From CAISKJ01 sp046351555 (GTDB lineage: Bacteria; Myxococcota_A; Polyangia; Polyangiales; Ga0077539), in assembly GCA_046351555.1 (NCBI GenBank), contig JAXLYI010000022.1, forward strand, positions 1 to 64,000: a stretch of 64,000 nt of DNA, given 5' to 3'. How positions within the stretch are numbered: the first letter of the stretch is position 1; the number at the start of each line of letters is the position of its first letter. The notes beneath the pieces are model-generated. The model ran no database searches, was not told the origin of the DNA, and saw nothing but the letters and a program-made list of their open reading frames with translations. A program made the position numbers and the translations under genes. This document shows, one piece after another, positions 53,439-64,000 of the stretch.

Positions 53439-54576
53439 GGTAGTCGCCCTCGGGGAAGGCCGCGAGCCGCGGGTGGTCGGCCGGCGCGCCCCAGCGGTCG
53501 ATCACCTGGAGCACCTTCGCGCCCGCCGCGGCCACGATCGACGCTTCGAAGGCCTCCATCCGCACGTGGCTCGAGCACGAGCCCGCGAGGTAGCACCCGC
53601 CCGACGCCACCAGCGCGAGGCACGCCGTGTGGAGCGCGCGGTAGCTCTTCATCGCCGCCTCCAGCGCGTCCTCCCGCGGCGCGAAGCTCGGCGGGTCGGC
53701 GATCACCAGATCATACCGCGCCCCCCGCTTCGCCTCCGCCGCGAGGAACTTCGGCACGTCCGACGTCACCGTCGTGTGGCCCTCCTTCGCGAGCCCGTTG
53801 GCGGCCCACGTCTCCGCCGCCAGCGCCGTCGCGCCGGGCGCGAGGTCGACCGTCGTGACGTGCCTCGCGCCGCCGAGGCCCGCCGCCACCGAGAAGCCCC
53901 CAGTGTAGCCGTAGAGGTTGAGCACGCGGAGCCCGCGCGCCGTCGCCCGAACCCGCGCCCGCGACTCGCGCTGGTCGAGGAAGAGCCCCGTCTTCTGGCC
54001 GTTGACCAGGTCGCCGAGGAGCGTCATCCCGCGCTCGCGCAGCGCCACGGGCCCCTCGGGGAGCGCGCCCCACGCGGGCACCACCGTCCGCGCCTCGCCG
54101 CGCCCCGACCGCAGGAGCAGCGTCGTCACCCCGCACTCGGGCAGCACGCGCGCGAGCACCGCGGTCATCGTCGCGCGCCACGCCTCGGCGCCGGGCCCGT
54201 CGCACGCGAGCACCGCGCGCTCGCCGTACACGTCGCAGACGAAGCCCGGCAGCCGGTCGCCCTCGCCGTGGAGCAGCCGCCAGCAGTCGGTGTCGGGCGG
54301 GAGCACCTGCCGCCGCAGCGCGAGGGCCTGGCGCACGCGCGCTTCGAGGAGCGCCTCGTCCACCGCCTCGTCGCGCGTGGTGAAGACCCGCACGCCGATG
54401 GGGGCCTCGTCGACGAGGCCGCGCGCCACGAACCGCCCGCGTCCGTCGCGCACCGTCGCCACGTCGCCCGGCTCCGCCCGCAGCGGCGTGAGCGCGTCGG
54501 CCCACACCCACGGGTGCCCGCGCCCGAGCGCCGACTCGATCGCCTTGCGGAGCGTCGCCGTCACCTGCTTCGTCAT
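53407..54576 (-). CDS. rlmI: Class I SAM-dependent 23S rRNA (cytosine-5) methyltransferase, RlmI-like
   Basis: A 389-residue host enzyme. A PUA-type RNA-binding domain occupies about residues 5-70 (GHPWVWADAL, GDVATVRDGRGRFVARG). The SAM-binding motif LYGYTGGFSVA is at 221-231, and DPPSF is at 294-298. SCSSHV at 333-338 contains the likely catalytic cysteine. It should methylate a cytosine in 23S rRNA. Its 3' end lies in the phage attachment site: the current terminus -NVLVRVAL is phage-derived, and the original -NVLVRPAA is still readable at attL. The lengths are the same, so activity is probably unaffected. Confidence 0.88.
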   Translation of the reverse strand: MTKQVTATLRKAIESALGRGHPWVWADALTPLRAEPGDVATVRDGRGRFVARGLVDEAPIGVRVFTTRDEAVDEALLEARVRQALALRRQVLPPDTDCWRLLHGEGDRLPGFVCDVYGERAVLACDGPGAEAWRATMTAVLARVLPECGVTTLLLRSGRGEARTVVPAWGALPEGPVALRERGMTLLGDLVNGQKTGLFLDQRESRARVRATARGLRVLNLYGYTGGFSVAAGLGGARHVTTVDLAPGATALAAETWAANGLAKEGHTTVTSDVPKFLAAEAKRGARYDLVIADPPSFAPREDALEAAMKSYRALHTACLALVASGGCYLAGSCSSHVRMEAFEASIVAAAGAKVLQVIDRWGAPADHPRLAAFPEGDYLKNVLVRVAL

Positions 54577-54618
54577 GGCGTCGCGCCTACCGCACGCCCG
54601 CGCCGACCGCCAGGGCTT

Positions 54619-55917
54619 TCACGGCTGGAGCAGCGCGCCGGTGGCGAGGCGCGCGATGGTGCCCGCGCCGCCCCACACCAGCATCTCGGTGCCCGTCCAC
54701 ACCGCGGCGTGCTCGTTGCGGCGCGCGGGGGCGCCGAGGGTGTCGATCTCGCGCCAGGCGAAGAGGTCGGGGTCGAAGACGCCGCCGGTCTCCGTGCGGC
54801 TCACCTGGGCGGGGACGGTCGAGCGGTCGGAGCTGCTGCCGCCCCACACCACCACCAGCGGCCCCGCGGCCACCGCCGTGAAGTACGCGCGGGCCGAGGG
54901 CGCGCCCGCGCTCGGGACGGGGCGCCAGCGGTCGGTCGCCGGGTCGTAGAGGGCGCCGACGTTGCGCTCGTTGCCCCGCGCGTCGAAGCCGCCCCAGACG
55001 AACACCTCGCGCCCCGTCCACACCGCCTCCCCGTGGCTCCGCACCTCGGGGGCGCCGTCGGCGCTGATCGGCCGCCACGCGTCCGCGCGCGGGTCGTACC
55101 GGCCGCCGTCGTCGCGCGCGCCCGTCGCGCCGATGCCGCCGAACACCACCAGCTCCGACCCCGTCCACACCGAGAACATCGCGTAGCGCGCGGCCGGCGC
55201 GCCCGCCGTGGCCATCGGCCGCCAGGCGTCCGCGCGCGGGTCGTAGCGGCCGCCGTCGCCGAGCGCGCCCGTCACGCTCGTGCCGCCCCAGACGATCACC
55301 TCCGCCCCCGTCCACGCCACGGCGCTCTCCGCGCGCGGCGACGGCGCGCCGGCGGTGGTGACCGGGCGCCACGCGTCGGCGAAGGGGTCGTAGCGCGCGC
55401 CGTCGCCGAGCGGCATCGTCCGGTCGCGGCCGCCCCACACGAACATCGCCGTGCCCGCCCACACCGCGTGCGGGCCGATCCGCTCGGAGGGCGCGCCCGC
55501 GGCGGCGATCGGGCGCCAGCGCCCCGCCGCGGGGTCGTAGCGCGCGCCGTCGCCGAAGAAGGCCGACTCGCCGAAGCCCCCCCACACGAGCGCCTCCGTG
55601 CCCGTCCACACGAGCGCGTGGCGCGAGCGCGGGGACGGGGCGCCGGCGCTCACCACCGCGCGCCATGGCTCCTGGCAGCTCCCGCCCACGCACGTGCGGC
55701 CGGCGACGCAGCGGGGCGCGCACGCGGCCGCGTCGGGCGCGACGTCGGGCCGCGCGTCGGGGGCGGGCGCGTCCGTGACGTCCGCCGCGATGACGTCCCC
55801 GTTGGTGACGTCGGCGACGTCCGGGGGCGCGTCGGCGCCGGCGTCCGCGGGGGGCGTCGGGGTCGAGGCGCAGGCGAGGGGGAGCAGGAGGAGGGGGAGG
55901 GTCCGGGCGGCCCGCAT
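54619..55917 (-). CDS. Kelch-repeat beta-propeller lipoprotein
   Basis: A 432-residue lipoprotein. The signal MRAARTLPLLLLPLAC gives lipobox Cys16, followed by an Asp/Val/Ala linker (about 20-65) and a Cys pair (CAPRCVAGRTCVGGSC). From about residue 90 to the end lie six to seven kelch-like repeats of about 48 residues: SRHALVWTGTEALVWGG, DGARYDPAAGRWRPI and variants with AVAWTGAEVIVWGG, ARYAMFSVWTGSELVVFGG. The repeats fold into a beta-propeller, usually protein- or sugar-binding, on the cell surface. No enzymatic residues are recognised. The gene stands 45 bases from the giant Cys-rich gene. Confidence 0.8.
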   Translation of the reverse strand: MRAARTLPLLLLPLACASTPTPPADAGADAPPDVADVTNGDVIAADVTDAPAPDARPDVAPDAAACAPRCVAGRTCVGGSCQEPWRAVVSAGAPSPRSRHALVWTGTEALVWGGFGESAFFGDGARYDPAAGRWRPIAAAGAPSERIGPHAVWAGTAMFVWGGRDRTMPLGDGARYDPFADAWRPVTTAGAPSPRAESAVAWTGAEVIVWGGTSVTGALGDGGRYDPRADAWRPMATAGAPAARYAMFSVWTGSELVVFGGIGATGARDDGGRYDPRADAWRPISADGAPEVRSHGEAVWTGREVFVWGGFDARGNERNVGALYDPATDRWRPVPSAGAPSARAYFTAVAAGPLVVVWGGSSSDRSTVPAQVSRTETGGVFDPDLFAWREIDTLGAPARRNEHAAVWTGTEMLVWGGAGTIARLATGALLQP

Positions 55918-55962
55918 GGCGCGAGGATGCGCCCGCGGGCCGCGCGGAGGGAAGGGCGTGCG

Positions 55963-60885
<4,923 letters not shown>

Positions 60886-61082
60886 TTTCGATGCCTCCAT
60901 GAGATGAAGAGTCGGGGTGCGCGACGGCGTCGCCGCGGCCCGCGGATCGGACGATCCTAGGCGAAAGATCCGCCGCCGTTCCACGAAGTTGCGATGTCGA
61001 CGCGGCGTGTCACGCGCTTTTTCGGCCGCGCGCGTGTGGTCTCCCGGGTCGCGTGCGGGTCGTGATAGCGTCCGCGGCCATC

Positions 61083-61979
61083 ATGCAAATCGCCATGGTC
61101 GGACTGGGGAAGATGGGGCTCAACATGGTGCTCCGGCTGCTTCGCGGCGGGCACGAGGTGGTCGCGCTCGACCGCGACCCCGCGAAGGTGGCCGAGGCCG
61201 TCGCCGCGGGCGCGCGCGGGGCGTCGACGCTCGCCGAGGTGGCCGCCGCGCTGCGCCCGCCGCGCGTCGCGTGGGTGATGGTGCCGTCGGGGGCCCCGAC
61301 CCAGGCGGTGGTCGACGAGCTCGCGGGGCTGCTCTCGCCCGGCGACGTGGTGGTCGACGGCGGCAACTCCAACTGGCGCGACTCGCAGGCGCGCGGCGCG
61401 GCCCTCGCGGCGAAGGGCCTGCGCTTCATGGACGCGGGCACCTCGGGCGGGGTGTGGGGCCTCGCCAACGGGTACTGCCTGATGGTGGGGGCCGAGCCCG
61501 ACACGTACGCCGTGGTCGAGCCCGCGCTCGCCACGCTCGCGCCGCCCGACGGGTGCCGGCGCGTGGGCCCGGTGGGCGCGGGGCACTACGCGAAGATGAT
61601 CCACAACGGGATCGAGTACGGGATGATGCAGAGCTTCGCGGAGGGCTTCGAGATCCTCAAGACCTCCCCCTTCCCCTACGACCTCGGCGACCTCGCCGCG
61701 CTCTGGAACCGCGGCTCCGTCGTGCGGAGCTGGCTGCTCGAGCTCGCCGAGCGCGGGCTGCGCGAGGACCCTTCGCTCGAGGCGATCAAGGGCTACGTGC
61801 CCGACTCGGGCGAGGGCAGGTGGACGGTGCAGGCGAGCATCGACCAGGACGTGCCCGCGCCCGTGCTGACGCTCTCGCTCCAGATGCGCTTCCGCTCGCG
61901 GCAGGCCGACAGCTTCGGCGCGAAGGTGCTGGCGATGCTGCGCAACCAGTTCGGCGGCCACGCGGTGAAGAAGGTGTGA
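61083..61979 (+). CDS. gnd: 6-phosphogluconate dehydrogenase, short (decarboxylating) form
   Basis: A 298-residue enzyme, start MQIAMVGLGKMGLNM; an in-frame ATG at 61053 is likely not used. The NAD(P)-binding Rossmann motif GLGKMG is at 7-12. The substrate signature DAGTSGGVWGLANGYCLMVG and the catalytic GAGHYAKMIHNGIEYGMMQ (Lys and Asn) follow. It converts 6-phosphogluconate to ribulose 5-phosphate and CO2 in the oxidative pentose-phosphate pathway. The length (about 300) is that of the short NAD- or NADP-dependent form, not the 470-residue enzyme. zwf follows 4 bases later. Confidence 0.9.
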   Translation: MQIAMVGLGKMGLNMVLRLLRGGHEVVALDRDPAKVAEAVAAGARGASTLAEVAAALRPPRVAWVMVPSGAPTQAVVDELAGLLSPGDVVVDGGNSNWRDSQARGAALAAKGLRFMDAGTSGGVWGLANGYCLMVGAEPDTYAVVEPALATLAPPDGCRRVGPVGAGHYAKMIHNGIEYGMMQSFAEGFEILKTSPFPYDLGDLAALWNRGSVVRSWLLELAERGLREDPSLEAIKGYVPDSGEGRWTVQASIDQDVPAPVLTLSLQMRFRSRQADSFGAKVLAMLRNQFGGHAVKKV

Positions 61980-61983
61980 CGTC

Positions 61984-63510
61984 GTGAGCGAGCTCGACAA
62001 CCCCCTCCGCGAGGGCCTCGCCACCGAGCGCGTGCCCGCCCCCTGCGCGCTGGTGATCTTCGGCGCCGGCGGCGACCTCACCAAGCGCAAGCTCGTCCCC
62101 GCGCTCTACAACCTCGCCGTGTCGCGCGCGCTGCCCGCGGGCTTCTCGGTGGTGGGCGTCGGCCGCACCGAGACCACCGACGAGGACTTCCGCGCGGCGC
62201 AGCGCGAGTCGCTCGCGAAGTACTCCCGCCGCAAGCCCGTCGACGACGTCGTCTGGAACGACTTCGCCCAGGGCCTCTCGTGGGTCACCGGGTCGTTCGA
62301 AGACGCCGCGACCTTCGACGCCCTGCGCGAGCGGCTCGACCGCCTCGACGCCGAGCGCGGCACCCGCGGCAACCGGGTGTACTACCTCTCGACCCCGCCC
62401 AACGCCTTCGCCACCATCGTCGGCCAGCTCGCCCGCGCGGGCCTCGTGGCCGACCCGAAGGACGCCGCCCGCTTCACCCGCGTGGTGTGCGAGAAGCCCC
62501 ACGGCACCGACCTCGCGTCGTCGCGCGCCCTCGACGAGGCCCTCCACGCCGCGCTCTCCGAGCGGCAGGTGTACCGCATCGACCACTACCTCGGGAAGGA
62601 GGCCGTGCAGAACCTCCTCGCCTTCCGCTTCGCCAACGCCATCTTCGAGCCGCTCTGGTCGCGCCAGCACATCGACCACGTGCAGATCACCGTCGCCGAG
62701 GACATCGGCGTCGAGGGCCGCGGCCGCTTCTACGAGGCCGCCGGCGCCCTGCGCGACATCGTGCAGAACCACCTCATCCAGCTCGTCACCCTCTTCGCGA
62801 TGGAGCCCCCGGTGGACTTCAGCGCCGACGCCGTCCGCGACGAGAAGGTGAAGGTGCTCCGCGCGCTCCGCCCGCTCTCGCCCGCCGACATCGCCGCCCG
62901 CACCGTGCGCGGGCAGTACGCCGCCGGCGGCGTCGCGGGCGTGGCCGTGCCCGGCTACCGCCAGGAGCCCGACGTGAGCCCCGAGTCGCGCACCGAGACC
63001 TTCCTCGCGATGCGCCTCGACATCGACACGTGGCGCTGGGGCGCGGTGCCCTTCTACATCCGCGCGGGCAAGCGCCTCGCGAAGAAGGTCACCGACATCT
63101 CCGTGCACTTCCGCCCGGTGCCGCACCGGCTCTTCCCCGAGCTGCCGCCCGAGGGCAACCTCCTCGCGCTGCGCGTCCAGCCCGACGAGGGGATCTCCCT
63201 CCGCTTCACCGCCAAGGTGCCCGGCTCGCACAACGCCCTGCGCCCCGTGGCGATGGACTTCCGCTACGGGAGCACCTTCGGCGGCGCCGGCCCCGAGGCC
63301 TACGAGCGGCTCCTGCTCGACGTGATGCTCGGCGACGCCACGCTCTTCACCCGCGCCGACGAGGTCGACGCCTCGTGGCGCTACTTCGACCCGGTGCTCG
63401 CCGCGTGGGCCAAGGACGGCCCGCCGCACGCCTACGCCGCGGGTTCGTGGGGGCCCGCCGAGGCCGACGCCCTCCTCGCCCGCGACGGGCGGCGCTGGAG
63501 GGCGCTGTGA
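61984..63510 (+). CDS. zwf: Glucose-6-phosphate 1-dehydrogenase
   Basis: A 508-residue enzyme. The dinucleotide-binding motif FGAGGDLTKRK is at about 26-36; CEKPHGTD is at about 169-176; the active-site signature RIDHYLGKE is at 198-206. IVQNHLIQ (about 259-266) contains the catalytic histidine. The length and motif order match bacterial G6PDH. It oxidises glucose 6-phosphate with NADP+, giving 6-phosphogluconolactone. It lies between gnd and the opcA-like gene and shares four bases (GTGA) with the latter. Confidence 0.96.
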   Translation: MSELDNPLREGLATERVPAPCALVIFGAGGDLTKRKLVPALYNLAVSRALPAGFSVVGVGRTETTDEDFRAAQRESLAKYSRRKPVDDVVWNDFAQGLSWVTGSFEDAATFDALRERLDRLDAERGTRGNRVYYLSTPPNAFATIVGQLARAGLVADPKDAARFTRVVCEKPHGTDLASSRALDEALHAALSERQVYRIDHYLGKEAVQNLLAFRFANAIFEPLWSRQHIDHVQITVAEDIGVEGRGRFYEAAGALRDIVQNHLIQLVTLFAMEPPVDFSADAVRDEKVKVLRALRPLSPADIAARTVRGQYAAGGVAGVAVPGYRQEPDVSPESRTETFLAMRLDIDTWRWGAVPFYIRAGKRLAKKVTDISVHFRPVPHRLFPELPPEGNLLALRVQPDEGISLRFTAKVPGSHNALRPVAMDFRYGSTFGGAGPEAYERLLLDVMLGDATLFTRADEVDASWRYFDPVLAAWAKDGPPHAYAAGSWGPAEADALLARDGRRWRAL

Positions 63511-64000
63511 ACACCATCCCCCTCGCGGACGTCGACCGCGCCCTCGGGGAGCTCTGGGCCGCCTCGTCGCGCGCCGACGCCCACGCCTGCCTCTTCACCC
63601 TCGTGGCCCTCTGCGCCACGCCCGACGAGCTGCCCCGCGCCCGCGCCGCGCTCCCCGTCGTCGCGCTCGCCCACGCCTGCCGGACGGTGTCGGTCGCGTG
63701 CTACCCCTCGCTCGACCCGTCGATCACCGCGCGCGCCGGGCTCCACGTCGACACGCGCCGCGGCCGCGAGCCCGCCGGCGACGACGTCGACCTCGACGTC
63801 CGAGGCGACGCGCGGCGCTGGGTGCCGTCCACCGTCGCGCGCCTCCGCGCCGAGGCCGTCCCCCTCTACCTCTGGTGGGTCGGCGACCTCCCCGACGACG
63901 ACCGCCTCTTCGACCGCCTCGTCGAGGACGCCGACGTCGCCGTCGTCCACACCGCCGACATGGACCTCCGCGACCTCGAGGCCCTCGCCCGCCTCCTCGA
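63507..64000 (+). CDS. opcA: OpcA-like G6PDH assembly protein, 3'-truncated by the window
   Basis: Starts GTG 63507 overlapping the zwf stop. The visible 164 residues show VNTIPLADVDRALGELWA and, later, AEAVPLYLWWVGDLPDDDRLF with DADVAVVHTADM, which fit the OpcA family that assembles or activates glucose-6-phosphate dehydrogenase. OpcA genes are typically next to zwf. The C-terminal part runs out of the window. Family assignment is from pattern and location; a phosphate-handling relative is an alternative. Confidence 0.65.
   Translation, partial: MNTIPLADVDRALGELWAASSRADAHACLFTLVALCATPDELPRARAALPVVALAHACRTVSVACYPSLDPSITARAGLHVDTRRGREPAGDDVDLDVRGDARRWVPSTVARLRAEAVPLYLWWVGDLPDDDRLFDRLVEDADVAVVHTADMDLRDLEALARLL

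Overview
The window is very GC-rich, densely coded DNA with no gene-free stretch over 300 bases; the largest gap is 197 bases at 60886-61082. The organism is most likely a Myxococcota bacterium of the Polyangia/Sandaracinaceae type. This is inferred from the gene content: a Ser/Thr kinase, a DUF3540/DUF2169-pentapeptide type VI secretion module, lipoproteins with Asp/Val/Ala-rich linkers behind the lipobox, and a giant protein built of myxobacterial-type Cys-rich repeats. No rRNA or tRNA gene and no CRISPR array was recognised.

Left chromosomal arm (1-16570). A type VI secretion cluster on the + strand encodes a VgrG spike (cut at the window edge), a second spike-like polypeptide, a membrane Ser/Thr kinase, a secreted Pro-rich protein, a DUF3540 protein and a DUF2169-pentapeptide protein. 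It is followed by a NarL-type two-component pair, a lipoprotein with a carbohydrate-binding-like domain, a chromate transporter and a toxin-antitoxin pair whose toxin carries an in-frame amber stop. Then come a second lipoprotein, an ABC substrate-binding protein, a CopD/HemJ-like membrane protein and a nucleotidyltransferase-fold protein.

Prophage (16570-53433, about 36.85 kb). A complete-looking temperate phage with a contractile tail fills the middle. Late genes run on the - strand from small terminase (37039) down to the lysis end (16965): DUF935 portal, prohead protease/scaffold, capsid, gp36-like and gpG-like connectors, sheath, tube, a tail chaperone with a GGGAAAA slippery site, tape measure, a Mu-like baseplate and tail fibres. 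Replication genes (DnaB-like helicase and an initiator-like protein with internal iterons) lie upstream on the same strand. A 38-bp divergent switch between two helix-turn-helix regulators (44595/44634) separates these from a + strand early operon. That operon ends in ParA, a ribbon-helix-helix partner whose gene contains three centromere-like repeats, an excisionase candidate and a tyrosine integrase. A VapBC-type cassette and a Cys-rich lipoprotein moron sit on the strand opposite to their neighbours.

The attachment site lies in the overlapping 3' ends of two convergent host genes. A 15-bp core is shared by attL (16570-16584) and attR (53419-53433). At attR the phage supplies a replacement last few codons for the RlmI-like methyltransferase. 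At attL the displaced original end of that gene is still readable, and the nucleotidyltransferase reads on into phage DNA. Partition genes, a replicative helicase and an integrase in one element suggest a phage able to live as a plasmid as well as integrated.

Right chromosomal arm (53434-64000). It holds the RlmI-like methyltransferase, a kelch-repeat lipoprotein, a 1640-residue Cys-rich repeat lipoprotein and the start of a pentose-phosphate operon: gnd, zwf and an opcA-like gene cut by the window end.
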